The notes: a model not told the origin generated them from the sequence alone. A stretch of DNA of 64,000 nt from Amblyornis subalaris (GCA_018881555.1 JACAXG010000013.1:11608479-11672478); one strand, 5' to 3'; shown: positions 37,920 to 52,700, numbered from the stretch's first letter. Numbers and translations: made by a program.

Positions 37920-38180
37920 TATGAATTACACTTATATCAGATTGGCTGGAAAACAAATGGCTGCGTTTGCATTTTGCTGCTCTCGTGCATTTCAATGATC
38001 ACTCGCTGCATTAACATTGCAACTGAGCTGCTGCAAAGCAATTTGTGTACAGGCCAAATAATCAGGAATCCTAAATCTAGCTAATGGCAGTATTAGTCAC
38101 ACAATTCCAAACTCCTTGCATTAAGAAGCACTGCTGGATATAAAGGAATATTTATGCAATTAAAATGTTCAAACGTCAGT
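37920..38180. other. Candidate conserved noncoding element
   Basis: About 260 bases free of repeats and frames. They contain gtttgcattttgc, aatgatcactc, attaacattgc, aaataatcagg and gctaatggcag, cores typical of homeodomain, POU and C/EBP sites. Of the candidate elements in the window this one most resembles a vertebrate enhancer to me. That judgement is by eye only. Confidence 0.25.
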
Positions 38181-41100
38181 CGCTGGAGGACCAACCATTG
38201 AAGTTGTGCAGTTCAGTTTTGTTCAAAATTCGTCACTATTCCTCCTAAAGAGATTTGTATTTGATTTAAAGTAATCAAGTGCTTTAGTAATAGCTTAAAT
38301 ACAAGTGGCAACTTAACTGCACATGACTGAAAGGGTTATGATTATGCCTTGTCCCCTAAATTCAGGAAATCATTTGGGAAATTATTCATTTGTTAAGAAA
38401 AGGTGAAATTTTAAGTATTATGATGCTTTTTGTGGTGGTCTCCATCCATTTGTACTTTGACTTCCGACCACCATTGCACTCAAAGTGTTTTTGTCAGACT
38501 CCAAGGGAGAATTAGCTACCACTTCAAAGTTTCTTTCCTATTAATTTTTAAAAAATTTAAACAGAGTATCAGAATTTAAGCAGTTCTTTGTCCACACAAA
38601 GCTGCGGCAGCACAAGGCTCTTACCCTCGGATCCATTAATATGTTATAAACAAACCAACAGAACACAACAGTCTTTTTTAGCCTGTGCAAGGGCACATCC
38701 ATTGCTCCCACAAGGTCCTGCCTCAGGGCATCTTGGCAGGTAGTCCCACACACTCATATTCCTGTTAGCTGTTTGGTCAGACTAATTTTGTTCTGAACCT
38801 GTCTTCAAGGCCACTTTCCCTACATAAATCCTTCCTGCAATTTTGTCTAGGAAACACTTGCGCTCTTTGCGTTATATCTGCTGTTTATTGTTCCTCTGTT
38901 TCACCGAGAGGTGGTTGCATTTTGCTGGCAGGTTTAATGGTCCTTTGATGTAGCAGAGCAGCAGTTAGAGCTTGCAGAGCAGTTAGCTTGAATCTCAGTT
39001 TGAAACATCATATTAACAGTATTTACAGTTCATGTTTTACTGAAAGGCATAACATAAACCTAAGATAATTTTAAAGACAATTGCTTTAAATGAATTACTG
39101 ATTATGTCTAACTGACAGCCTAGTTTCCTGAAAGTGTCAGAACTCTCTAAAGTTTAAGAAAGAAAAAAAGAAATCTGAATTTACAGCGTAACATGTTCTT
39201 GATTTTTTTTCTGCAATAGAGAAATAGTAAAATCAAAATATGTGAAAATGAAGAATGATAAGACTTCAGTATAAATATTTCACTAGTTACATAAACAGTT
39301 GCTAGATGGGCAATCTGCTCATATTTTATGCCTTATAATAAATTTTTTGTTAGATGCTTTCTAACCAATAGAAGGGAAATGACAATAGGAAAAATTGCAA
39401 AGGGCTAATTCATCTGCTGTTATAAGTGCATTGCTGCTCCTGGAGTTGTATGAAATGTATCCCTCAGTTAAAGGGATAATACTAAAGATCAGTGACTCAG
39501 TATTAGAATAGCACAGTTACTAGGCAGCTCTGTCAACCTTCTGGGGGCAAAAATACTGCAGATTGTTACAAATGCAATACAGTGTGGATTAAATGGCAAT
39601 AAAGAAAGCTTTAAAAATATCACTGTATTTTTACAGCAGAAATGCTGTGTCATAAACCACAGCTAACACTGAAGAAAACAGATAAATATTCTCTTTTGAA
39701 CTACTTATTTTTTCTTAAAAACCTTATGTTAAAGCAATCTTTGTTTTATTTGCAGTTGCTCACAAATGTGAGTAAGGGTGACGATTAGTGTAAAATATGA
39801 ATATCAGAAACACTCCCAGGATAGTCTGTCCATGAGGCACTCAGGAGTCTGGGCTACCAGTATTTGTGCCTCTCTTGCTCACAGTGCAAGGCTTGGGCTG
39901 AGACCAACAGTGCTGAGCAGGGTAACGAACACTTAGAGCAGAGCCATTGAAGGCAGCCCTCACTGGCTGCTCACTGAGCATGGAATTGCTGAGGAACAGC
40001 ATTTGGGGGCTGCTTTTTTCCGTGGACAAAATGAATCTTCAGGGTTAATTTGTGTTTGTATATAGGTATGAAGTGATGTGACTGCTTGGTTTATTCAAAC
40101 ATACGTTTTTCATTGCTAATCTGTTTAAAATTTTTTGTCTTTATCAAAACCCACAGAGAGGAATATTGAGCTTGAGATACCTGTTGCTGTGTGGAACACA
40201 AAATTTGGGTGTTTAATTGACAAAGCACCTTGCCACCCACTGGAGAGTGTAGTTCATATGGGGGGGAGAAGAAATCACCTTTACATTTCCTGCTCTGAGC
40301 TGATACCCATGTAAGAAAGAGAAATTAATTCCGTGTGAATTTTGGCAGTATTTTAATCCTTCTAAAGNCTTACTGAGGACAACACATTGTGATTGAAGCG
40401 TCAGTGTTGTTTCATATATTTTTTTAAGATCTTTGCAAACAAAAGATTAATTTTGTCTAGATCTGAATGGAAGTTTGAAGAGTTTACCACTTAGAACTGG
40501 TCAAGGGAAAAAAGGCAGTTAGCTAAAGTGCAGGCATTTCTAAAAAGGCAGCTTCTCTTCTGGCATTACTGGCTTCAAATGATGTGCCCACTGAGAGGAG
40601 CTTAGTTTGATGTAGCCACTTTCATAAAAGCTGAATCGGGATTTAGACTTTAAGGAAGTCTTCAAAAATGGAATAAAAAAAGAAAAAAATAAAAAACAAT
40701 TCTGAAGGTGTGCTACAAAGTTTTTTTTTTAATGTGGTCCTATTTTATCTTTCATATGAAAAGCACCTACAATTTTTTTCAAGTATTATTTCAAGAATTC
40801 AAATTCAGTTGACTGTGTCATGTCAAAGGTTGGGATTCCAATAGCTGGACGTGTTCCTTAGAGTGTTGTCAAAAGCTCAGCCTCTGACCTTTTACTTTTC
40901 CAGCTCATTAGAGATATGTATTTATTTATTGTAGATTGCCTAGTTAGCTTTGGGTTTTGCATCTTGTCAAGCAGAGCTACACAGAGCTCAGTGTAAGTAA
41001 AACAGAAACTATGGTAGTGCACACTGCTACTCCTGTTCTGGGCTGTTCCAATTTAAGGAGGCATTGCTGAATTCCCACGTGATGGGCAGGATGTTTTCGT

Positions 41101-42150
41101 TATAATGATAAATATAAATAGACACATATGTATATATTAATTTCTTCACTACTGCAATTTTTGTAGTTATGATGCAAAATTCTTTAAAATCTTCTTTAAA
41201 ACCCAACTGTTCTAATTACACTTATCTAATATTTGGAATGGAGTATTTAATCGAGGTAACCGCTTAAAGACAATTTCACCATAGGTGAGCTTAGCCTCCA
41301 ATGACCATAGCTTAGCCCCACAGCTCAACTGCATTTATCCTGTTCAGTTTTAGGGCCAAACACAACCTACCCTGGAAAACTTTATACTGGTCTATGTAGA
41401 AAAAACAAAGTCTATGCAGAGCATTCTCCAGTTTTTCATAATTACAGTAGCTGCTTATCCAAAGGGCAAACTGTCCACAGAAGATGCAGATCAAATGTTC
41501 TCTCTTGCAATTGACATTTAACTTTGTATTTTAGCAACTATGCTATTTCCATATGATACATTTTTATATGACATATGCACAAGAAAACACCATTTCTGCA
41601 CCACAATAAAAAGATGTTTCTGTGAGCCACCAACATTCTGCTGGCTTAGAAGCACTTTGAGAGAGGAGACTGAAGCAAATCTAAAGACAAAATCAAAATA
41701 TTTGAACAATGTGCATCAATAACTAATTTTTTTCCAATTTTTCCCTACAAAATAAAATTGTTTGTGTGCATATCTGTCAGGCTTTGTATATCTGTCAGGT
41801 TAGGAGCCAGCAAATAGGAAACATTAGAAAAAAAATCAGTTATTCATTAAAAAATTGTGATATCCAATGTGCTGAAATATAGCAATAACCAGCAAACATT
41901 TCTAACAAATTTCTGGCAAACTTCAAATGAACAGCATTTCCTCCAGTAGTGGCTGTAACATATTAAAAAGTCTTAAGAAAAGCTTCAGTGTTTATGGGTT
42001 TTTACTATAGTTTAGTTCATGAGCTGCTATATAAAGCAACATTGGTATCTTGCTCTCAGATTCAGCTCTTTGGCTATCAGCATGCCAAACGTTTAGGGTT
42101 TCTGATTTTTCGCCTTAACATTTTTTATTGACAGGGACTGTAATCCTAGG
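38181..42150. other. Noncoding DNA, nothing recognised
   Basis: No repeat family, RNA or exon recognised. A 10-base word, tatctgtcag, is repeated 17 bases apart at 41771-41797. Open frames are 70 codons or shorter. Confidence 0.6.
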
Positions 42151-42208
42151 ATCATATTAGAATAGAATAGTTTGGGTTGGAAGGGACCTTCAAGATCACC
42201 TAATCATG
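42151..42208 (-). mobile_element. CR1 LINE 3' end scrap, minus strand
   Basis: The plus strand reads attagaatagaatag, then tttgggttggaagggacct and aagatcacc. This is the complement of the extreme CR1 3' end with its short terminal repeat. Only about 58 bases remain, so the insertion was severely 5' truncated. Confidence 0.9.
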
Positions 42209-45200
42209 TAATATTAAAACCAGCTCGCTGGGGTGGTTGTTATTGTCTTTGTATGTTTTCGTAGGTTTTTGTATGGACATTTGGTGAGAATGCAAAATCA
42301 ACTTAATACTTAGCTATATTCAGGATGAATTCCTTAAAACCAAAAAGTATCTTCTTCCCTGATACAGGAGGTCCAAATAGTCTTTTTATTTTACCTCCTC
42401 TATTCTTGGCCAGGCTAGAAGAACCTTTTACAATGAATAGAATTAACCAAAAGAGAACAGTTTTTGTAATGGGTGTGATCAGGCTCTAAAAATGGAGAGA
42501 TGCAAAATTTTTACAGTTGGTGGTAAATCTGTATCTAAGTATCTGCAAGTTTTATTGAAAACCTCAGAGCAGAACTTCTTCAGTGACAATGAGTTATGGT
42601 AATTGGTATCAGCCTGGAAGCTGGTGAATCCATGAATAGAGAGGATGACTTGACAATTAGAAGAAGTAGAGAAATGGAAAGGGATCAAACAACAAGAAAT
42701 TATAAAACTGAGCACAGGCATCACCTTTTGGTGGGTAGCTTCCCTTCTACTTCACTAAGAACTTTGTATCTTTTAAAATGTTTTAGAAGAACACAGTGAA
42801 AAAGTTTTCCTTTTGCACCCAAAATTGCTTGCTATTAATTTCAGAATTTATTCCCAGGAGACTACAAGATATCATTAGGTTGCTGAACGGGCAAACTAAG
42901 CAGCACCACCTCACTGAGCCTTTGTGTGCAGTTGTTCCTCTTGAGCCAGAAACTTTCTAGAAATGGATGATCTTTTTTGCTACAGGTTTTGAACAGCAGA
43001 CAGGAACTTACTGGGGGGATTAAAGAAGTAGTCCTGTCTCGTTCCTCCCATTAGCATTGCAGAATATGGAACATGCTTAGAGTCACACAAAGTCATTTCT
43101 CAATACCTGAATCACTGTCACAGCAAGCTTCTGGTTTATCACTAGAAATCCTAGATGCTCTGGTAATACAAATAATAACTACATGAAAATTGTATCTTTT
43201 ATTAAATGTCATTCTAAATAGACACTTCAATTAAGTAAGGAATAAGGAAGGACATCTTTCATCTTCTTCCTTGTATTGCTGGTAAAATGCAAACCACAGT
43301 TTAAAGAGTAGAAGTGAATATGTCAATCTTTCATATCCACCTCCTGCTCAAGTGGTTCTAGAAATGACTGTTTAAATTAAGGAAATAGGTTTTACCTGTC
43401 ACCCACCCCTAGACCTTCTTGCTGTTCCTATAGATTTTTTCTTTTGCTTTTTCTCCATACACTTGATTGAAAAGCCAACTGTGTTTCTGTCTTTTTATAT
43501 TCCAGGATTCTTTGACTCTTTACAAATGCCAGCAGTCACACAGCTGTGAAAGGATCTTTTGATATTCACATTTTTTTTGTAATATAGAATTCAAATTTAT
43601 TTTCAGTCTATCTTTCATGCTTCTCAAGCTTTAAATCCTGTAGAGAAAAAATATAGATGTGAACACAGAAAAAAAAAAAATCACTAGTTTGAACTTAAGA
43701 CTCTAGCCAACTCAAGCAGTGAGAATTATTTCATTTCAGCAGAGGTGTGTGTGCATCTGTGATGAGAGAGAAGGATGAAAGGAGATGAAAGTGGGGAGAG
43801 AAGATCTATGTATGCACATGTGTCAGNGTGTGTATGTATTTTTATATATATCTTTCAGAATGTGCATAAACTTATAGCCTACGTGAAACAGTCCTGTACC
43901 TCATGTGAATAACACATATAAGAGATATTAGGCAAAATTAATCATTTGACTTTGGTCTTCTATACCTAGGAGGCATCTGTGTTAAAAAAAAAAAAAAGGA
44001 GTAACTGCAACTGTTTACATTATTTTCTATACTTTCAGATTCCTAATATTTGATCATTTCCCTGACCAGTAAGTTGATTTTTCCTGTGGTTTTGAGGATG
44101 TCTCTCTCAGGCTCACAGCTCCTAACTGGTGATTATTTTGGGGACAGGAGCTCTTTTTGCTAATCTTTCTGTCTGTTCTGACATGAAGTCCAGTTTCCAG
44201 TTGCTGGAGCACAAGGATGCATTCTAAGTAGTAGAGTTTATACTGATTTACAGCAACTTACTGGGAGGTAACAGGAAAAGTTTTCTACCACTCCTATTTT
44301 AGGTGCAATATAAGCTGAATTCATCAATGTAGAATCACATCTACCACATTACACATCATCCACTGGCTGTACTATCCATCACACAAGCTTGCCATGCCAT
44401 TTAAACCTTTATACTTACTGAATTTAAAGAGAAAAAAGCATCCTGGTTTCATATCACTACGTTTCAGGATTTTACTAGTGTAGAATGTTTCCCAAACAAG
44501 TATTTCAGGTGACAGATGACTTTGTTATGCCCCTTCTAAACAGCATCAGTACCCAGTGTTCTGCAGAGGATTTTCTAAAGAAGGCAGTGTTATGACCNGA
44601 TTATTGAGAAATGCCTGTCCCCCAGTTAAAGTAGTCACAGCTATGAGGAAGTTATGANAGATGTCACACTTCTTTAACACTAATTTGTGCTGTTTTTGTT
44701 TAGAAACAGCATCGAACTGTCCCAGGTGCATTGCCAACTTGTGGGGAAACCTGGGGCACGTTTTAACTTTCTTAACTAAGGGCTCAGTTTTGTATTATTT
44801 CTTTTAAGCCACACAGAGTTGAGACGGGAGGTGTAACCTAGGAGAGCTGCTGAGAACAAAACAAAACTGGCAAGAACATCTTTGTGCTGAAAAATGTGTA
44901 GTGACACACATGAAATGTTTCTACAGGCATTTCTAAGGACACCTGGCACAGAGTAAGGAAACAGGGATGCACTGGGAGTAGGCAGCTCTTACCTGTCTGG
45001 AGGGGTTGCTATAACACACACAGAGCTCTCACACGAAGGGATATTCACAATCTTTCATAGCAAGGACTGTTACTGCACCTTTGATGGCAAAATATACATT
45101 AAAAGATAGGAATTATTAAAAGATGGAAATAATTTTCCAGGCAAGTGATTCTATGTGCACTGTAACACTACAATTCTTTAAAAGCACTTTAAGGAGGGAT

Positions 45201-45580
45201 ATTAAATTAATGGTTCACGACAACAGTGTTTTTGTCTGGGGTGGGAAAAAGCCTAATTTCCTAAGTGCGATCCCTCAGTGATTCCAGTGTCAATAACATG
45301 CTTTGTCACTTCCTGCAAATAAAAATAATTAAATTGTTCTTGGAGTATGCAGAGTTTATCTGAGCTTTTCAATCTCTATGAGCACCGAAAGAAGTCATAT
45401 TTTCTGTGATACTATTAGTAGAGAAAGGAAATAAATGGAAGCAGATAATATCTGACACTAAAAATCCTAATTTTTATTGCTGTATCTTGTAGAAAAATAC
45501 TTAGCAGGTCACATAAAAAAAGGAATATTACATTACTTTATGGAACATTTTCTAATTATCCAATATACAAAAGGACACAT
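42209..45580. other. Noncoding DNA with homopolymers
   Basis: A12 at 43669-43680 and A14 at 43984-43997, with a GT/TA-rich patch near 43745-43855. No gene or repeat family recognised. Confidence 0.6.
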
Positions 45581-45805
45581 TAAATTTAGATTGGATATGA
45601 GAAAAAATTTTTATGGTGAGGATGGTAGACACTGAAACAGTTTGTGTTGAGAAGCTGTGGCTGCCTCATCCCAGGAGGTGTTCAGGGCCAGGCTGGACAG
45701 GGCTTGGAACAACCTGGGATAGTGGAAGGTGCTCCTGCCCATGGCAGGGGGTTGGAATGAGATGAGCTTAAAGCTCCTTCTAACCCAAACATTTAATGAT
45801 TCTAA
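45581..45805 (+). mobile_element. CR1 LINE 3' fragment, plus strand
   Basis: About 225 bases of CR1 3' region in plus orientation. Recognisable blocks, in order, are the 'tagattggatatgag' block, 'gagaagctgtggctgcctc', 'ggaggtgttcagggccagg', 'gcccatggcagggggttgg' and the terminal 'ccttctaacccaaac...atgattcta'. It is truncated at the 5' side and diverged. Its orientation is opposite to the copies at 7886 and 42151. Confidence 0.95.
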
Positions 45806-46319
45806 GCTGGTTATGTGTATTCAGTACTAATAGGAATTTGTGTGGTAACTGCCTCTAGAGTTGGTCAACATACTGGGATTTTAGGTTTATTTATTTGTTG
45901 TTGTTTGGTTTGGGGTTTTTTTTTACTGTTTTAAATAGAAATAATAAAAATATGTGATTCTCATTACTTGCAAATAGTTTAGCAAAAGAGTTTTGCAGGA
46001 TTAAATTCTAAAATCGAAATAAGATGTTACTTGTGTATGGCTTCCTGCTTGACTTACTCTGAAGTCACAACAGTCTTTCTTGCAAGTGTGTCACTCATGG
46101 GCAGACTTCATTTATCTTGCAATGAACTAATCTTCAATTTTTAATTTCCATTAAATTTCAACTAGTAAATCCTGAACTCCAGCATAATTTCTTAGAATTA
46201 ACAAAAAATATGAAATTATACACTCTTAAACTTTCCGCACTTGCATTTCAATGAAAAAAAGCCCCTTATATTTCTTTATATTATGTTTACCTTTTGCACA
46301 GTGCAATAAGTTTGGTCTC
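45806..46319. other. Noncoding DNA, nothing recognised
   Basis: AT-rich, with a T/G-rich patch near 45890-45926. No gene or repeat recognised. Confidence 0.6.
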
Positions 46320-46790
46320 TGGACAAGCTGGTGNAGAGTGTCTTGTGTCCAGCTCTCTGAAGACTGTCACCCCCTGAAGCAGAGTGGGTGCATCTATGTG
46401 GACATAACACAGAGCATGGGTCAGCTTGACATGCCCAGAGCCTTGAGGGGGAAAAAAAATTCTGTGGTTTTCCTGTACAAAACACGTGGAATAAGGAGAG
46501 GGGTATCTCTCACCCCACCGATGCAATGTTCTCAGTGACGTGTCAAAGGGTTTGTGCCGAAACCCCCGAGCATTTGGAATCCCAGACCTTCCATGATCTC
46601 ACTGTGGCCAAACGTGGTGCAGTCACACCCAAGCTGCCCGTGGGGAGCAGAACACACCACAAGCTGGGTTGGCTTACTGATGCACATGTTCTTGGGGGCA
46701 GCCAGGGGAACAAGACCTCCAGGCGTCTCTGGGAGTACAGCAGGCTGGCAGGAGAGGCACTGCTAAGCTGCATTAGTACTGGTAATGCTT
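46320..46790. other. GC-richer patch open on both strands, origin unknown
   Basis: Markedly richer in GC than its surroundings. It carries several overlapping frames on both strands (46526-46849 plus, 107 codons; 46543-46824 minus, 93 codons). Being open on both strands argues for composition rather than coding. It could be an old repeat or a former exon; I recognise neither. Confidence 0.3.
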
Positions 46791-49700
46791 TTGAATCTGA
46801 GAAATCTCTATATTGCATGAACACACTTAAATTTTACTCTTCTGCATAGNTCTGCCAAGATCAATCTTTTAGGACCTTCTTCTGTCTGTCCTCCATATCC
46901 AATGTAGCTATTTCCCTTTTTAGCAACTTCCTATCAGCTTTCCAGTTCTTGTGTTATTCTGGTATCTCCAGCAGTACCACGTGGCAGTATGTCAGTGCTC
47001 CTCCCCCTACGTCTGGATGCATTATCTGGTTTCTGCTTGGTGTGTGTAAAACTCAAATCTCGAGTTACACTGATTTAGGTATTTGAAATCAGATAGCAAA
47101 GTTTTGTCAGGTCAGACTGATAAAAACACACAGAGATTGACATGGGAGGAATTTTGTCTTCTTATCTGCATGGGTACTACATTTTCTATGATTATGTGGG
47201 ATTTTGCTCAATCCTATAATATTGCAGGGACGCTCTTGCTTGTTTTTTTTCTACTATGCCATATAAGAATTGCAGCTGTTAGTTTTTAACTTGATTTGAA
47301 CTTTGTTAGGTGTGGGGAAAGATGTGTAGCTGGAAAGCATTACTGACTACAAGGGGTATGGTCAGTGCGACATCTGGGACTAAATATTTTTCTTGTCTTT
47401 ACTGTGATCGAAGGNGACTGATTTCAGTAATTTAGGTGGCTCCCTCTGGTTCTGTCTTTGTATGTTCTTAATTACTTTGCATTTAAGCATACCAAGATTA
47501 TTGTTACCTCTGCTGTGTTTTCAGACTATTGTGTTCCTTGGTTTTTCTCCTCTANAAGCAACAACAAAAAATCCTTTTATTTGTATTGTTTCATTTCCTT
47601 TGCAAAATCCAGTTCTGTACAATTCTGTTAATTTCACTTTTCTGCAATGTTTTCTGACCTATTCTTTTTAATTATTTTTTCTTCCATGCTTTGTAGTTTC
47701 ACTGCTTATTTTTAACATTCCATTTGAGAAGCACACTAGACCTTCTGTGTTTCCAATTCTTTGGATGCCAGCCCCAGATAGCACTACAGCTTTGGTCTTA
47801 CAGGAATTTGGTGTTTGTTCACATTTGCATAAAGTAAGATTATTTATTCTTTCTCAAGTCATTTGTCTCCTTATCTAGCCAGCTTCAGTTATTACTTCTG
47901 TAGTTTCACTCTCTTAAACTGGAAACTTCAGGTATTGATTTGTGTCCCTTTTGGAATTCAGCATGAACTGAGTTATCTCATATTTAGATCTTCNAGTTTG
48001 TTTTCTGTAACAATGAATAATTAAACATATTGAAATACTAAGAAAAATATTTTGTAAAACAAAATATTGAACATTGAATATTAACCTTTTTTCAGAATTT
48101 GAATTTTAAAGACTTTTTCCTCATTCGATCACAAGGGGCAAGTGCCATTTATTGTCTCAGAGTTCAAATGTAGATCANACCCAAATCTGCACTGGCTGTA
48201 ACTGCCAGCTGAGTACATGTCCCCAGCATCTGCCTTGGGTGAAACATAAATTTCTCAATGGTGGAATGATATATGAAACAAGACTTTTCTGCTTTTTTCA
48301 TGTCTGATATTTCAAGATCTGCTATTCTTATTCTTTTAGAAATTGAATTCCAGGAATACTGATTTCTGATGGGAGATGCATTTAAAACTTGGTGGTATAA
48401 CTGGGATTCTTTCTAGGTGTTTCAGTGGGCTTTGAGCCAGATCATTTACCTGCAGCAGGAAAATGCGTGTACTGAGGGGATTTCAAGACAGCAGGAGCCC
48501 CTCAATAGAAAACATAAGAGGTTATGAGAAGTAAAAGGTACAAAATTAATGAAATCTTGTCAAATTTGCTAATTATATATGCTATATGCATTTCTTACCT
48601 AATGTCTTGCTGAAGCCAAGATGAATATTAAGTCTTTGTGGCATAAGACAGCCTAGCAGGCAGCACAGAAGCACTTTAAAACCTTTAAAATTCTGAAGTA
48701 GTGGAAGAAGAATCTGTTACCCTGTAGTCACCAGTACTTCCTGATTGTATAATACATGGTTAAGTACAACATGTCTAAGAAATACCTTTCTTGTCTAAAA
48801 TATTTGTCTGATCCATCATTTCCAGCTGTCTGCTATCTTATCTTTTGACCCCTCAGTGACACTGCTAATAGGATTTTTATAAACCAGCACAGCAGTGAAC
48901 TTCACAGCTCAACAGATTAGTCCATGGGCTTTCATCTCTGGAACCTGGTTCAAATTCAGTACTGACCAAGTGTACCATAATCCTCCCTTGGGCATTCTCA
49001 TTGAAAAAGAGAGTACAGACTATGCTATCTTCCAGAACTCAACTGGAAGCTGGCCCCATACAAGTGTCATTGCCTAACTTGGACATGTAATATTTTTTTT
49101 TTTTTTTTTGGTAATTAAAAAGATATCAGGCAAGATTTGCAACAAATTTGTTTCTCCTGAGTCTCTACGGTTACCAACTAGAACCTATCAGAAGTTAACA
49201 GATCTGAAAAACAATTTAAAGTTTGCAAACTTTTTCATTTTGAAATCTAATAACACCTAAATATTAGAAATATTAGCCCGGACAAACATTTCAAAGTGTG
49301 GTTTTACTTGATTTCAATTTTAAACCTTTGTATTTTTAAACTTTGCTACTGAAAGTGAATATAATTAAATTTTAAAAAAAGCGTACATGCTCAAATTGTC
49401 AAATCATGAGTCAAGTTGCAAATCAAGTGGTTTTAGCCAATTACAGTATAGCCAGGAAGGGCATGGATAAGATTTGAGAAATGTGGCTATATTATTTCAT
49501 TGCAGGATTGACTTACAAAAGTGCAAAAAACAAAAATGCACTTTTATTGTTTTGGTAAATGCTAAGATCTCCAGTGAGGGCTTCGATACCCTTGTGGTAC
49601 AGGCCAGGATAAGGAGGAAGCTCCTTGCCTCAGTTGCTGTATTGTGCTGCAAGGATAAACAGTTTGGGAGTCCTTGGCAGAAATGAGAGTTGATGGAATC

Positions 49701-52700
49701 CACATTTTTAGCACAAAATCAGTACATGCTTAGGATGGGTCAGCTATGAGCAACTAGTGACAGGTGGCAGTGATGTGATCTCAGTGGAGAAGGAATTTTT
49801 CCTGAGGCAAATGACCGTAACTGGGGGACTGGACTTTCCTACTGTTGTGAGGTATAAGATAAACAGAGCTGTTTTTCAGTTTCTTCATGATTTTTAGGAG
49901 AAAATAATAGTTTCCTGGCTTGTTTTTAATGCCATGAACTATTTTTCTGTGCTCTTCTGAGTAGGAGAATGGAAATAGAAATATCCTACTGTTGTACAAA
50001 TTGCTGTTGTACAATTCACAGCTTTTTTGGACTTCTTTCCCCCATTGTCATGACAATAATGGTGCATTTATTTAAATCAAAGATAAAATAGGAATAAAAC
50101 ATTACGTAACTTCACCTCATCTTATATACAACTGCTAGTTATTTATACGATGATTTCTCTTCAGAAAAGCCCTTTCAGTTCTAGCTGCAAATGTTAGTGC
50201 TACTCTAGTGATGTGGCTCTGCAAGCTGTTCAATAGGCCAGTTCTACATCTGTTGGAATAGACAGAATCCTGCATGGAGATGGGAACTTCACACATATGG
50301 ATACCTTTGCAGAACACAGACAGCAAGACTTGCAAAGGTTACCCTTGCCAAATGTTCTTGTATTTATTGTGACAGCGTCTTTGTTGAATTCATTGAATGC
50401 AACTCCTCCACCACCAGCCATTTGATTTGCAAATGAATTCTCTTTGACTGTATTCACACCCCTTCTGTATTTGCTTTCCAACAGTATTCCAGCAAATTAC
50501 TTTACTGGCAGGAACACTTAGTGAACCAGCCAATTTTAAGTATTGCAAGAATATTCACAAAAACCAAAATTCTCATTCATAACTCCACACAGAGTTTTAA
50601 GATAAGCCTAATCTTAAAAAAAAAGTAATCAGTGTAGCACTGAGCNTGAGCATTTCTTGTAACTTATGTTCATGGTCAAAACAGCTAAACTTGGAGTGTC
50701 AAATGATTGTTACAAATGGCCTGTGTATATGCTCCAGATCAAGACTTACTGGCAGAAATGACATTTAGAATTATAGCTNATGAGAACTTCTGACAAGAAA
50801 AAAATTGCTTAATAAATTATTTCAATTTATCTGCTTGAACCTAATGTATCAGAGAACACTAAAAGTCAACAGCACAGTTATGGTGATCCTTACATTTCTT
50901 TCTGTCTCAGTGGATAAAAGAACATAATGCTTAATATTCAATGACCAGTGAGTTTTGGATACTATAATACAGTTTTCGTTGTTTCTCCGATTCACGATGC
51001 TTTCATTGTATCCAGACATGAAGACTTGGATATNACAACATTGCATATTTCTTCAAATAGTTAAATATGCCTTCCACAGTCATTGATGTGACTCAAAATG
51101 AACCAGTGAGGTTATTTCCACTTTCAAGAACACTTTGTTTTCTGGAAATGCAGTGAAGACAAAATACTGTACTTAGAATCCAAGGGACATTTGGAAGCAA
51201 CCAACAACCACGAGTATTTGCATACAGCTCTGTTTAATCTGTGGANGTCAAAATTCTTTGGTATCATTCATATTAGATTTTTTTTTTTTTTTAAAAAAGA
51301 AAAATATATCTGGACATANGTATCTAGTTTTTATTTTGAACATTTCTGGTTCCTGTCCAACTTGCCTCTTTATCTCCTGCATACCAGCTTCCAGGTATCT
51401 GTCTCCTGACGGTAGAGATGTGTGGAGGATTAGTGTCTTGATTGGCAGGTTGGCTAACATTACAGTTCTGTTCATATGGAGCTTTCCTTCAAGTTCTAAA
51501 AAACCACCACAGGCAGGCCAGGAAAAAATTCTGTTTCCCTTGTTGCAAAACAGCACATACAACTTTAAATTCAAAAGGCAATCTGAATTAGGATATCTTT
51601 ATATAGTTCACATATCAATACAGACCGAATTATGGATGAAATAATAATTTTTGTCTACTTGCTCGATAACTTCTAGGAAAGGCAAGCTGTAAGTCACAGG
51701 AATGACAGAAAGCTTAGGATCATCGATTGTATCTTATAGTGCTAAATGAATAGATCAGAGTCCTCCTTCAATAAATAGAAACAGGAGCATTGTTTTTCAG
51801 AATCCAATCTATTCTATAACACCCTGTCTGTGTGTGGCTACAGATGCATGAAATATAGAGGGAGGGACAAGCCATTTATAGCTGGGCTTGCCCATATCTC
51901 CCCACATTATACCAATTAAACAGGATCCAATCCTATAGAAGATATTCTGTGTAAAACAAGAGTTTAGTATTATGAACAGCCATCATGAGCAAAGGTTTTG
52001 GGATGATTTCCTTTTCATAAACTAACTTTCTTCCCTCCCAAGAGGGGGACCTTGCCAAAACTCAGATGACTGTCAGTCTCAACAGAGTCACAGTCGTTTC
52101 CACACCCNGGATGCCAGCCAGGCACGGACCCCGCTCAGGTCAAGTATCAAATGCCAGAGCAGTGTTACTCTAATATTTCCCCAATAATGCAGGCAAGATG
52201 GGAGTATCCCTGTAATACATGAAAGTAAGTTTAAGGAACATCTTGAAGGCAAAACTGATGGGAACAGGATGTACAATAGCCTGGCTGGGGTATGATTGAA
52301 AAGCAGCTTTGAGGATTTGTATCTGACTTGCAGGTGAATTATGAGTGCCTTGTTTTTGTGCAAATCAACCCATTTAACTTACAGCTAAAAACAAGGATTG
52401 TAACTAAGGTCTGCAGACTGATACTGATGTGAGAGCTGAAATGCTCACAGTACTGTGTGATTATGAGAGCACTTGAGAATCAATGGCTTGTGTTCTGTTT
52501 TTTGGATCAGAAACAAAAAGTACTGCTTGGTACAAAAAGCTTTTACCCTCAGTCCACAACTCTAAATTTATCCTTTTTGTAAATACCTCTGCATTTCCTA
52601 CTGTACAACTTCCACACAGCTGTCCCTAACTTAAATCACATTCTACTATATCCTGTTTTCTATTTTAGGCCTTAAAATTACAAAATGCCATCTCACTTGA

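Noticed and set aside
48940..48965. ggttcaaattc, reminiscent of a tRNA T-loop
   Set aside because: No cloverleaf arms or acceptor stem can be built around it.
52440..52465. cacagtactgtg word resembling the miR-101 seed region
   Set aside because: The rest of the mature sequence does not match and no stable precursor hairpin is evident.
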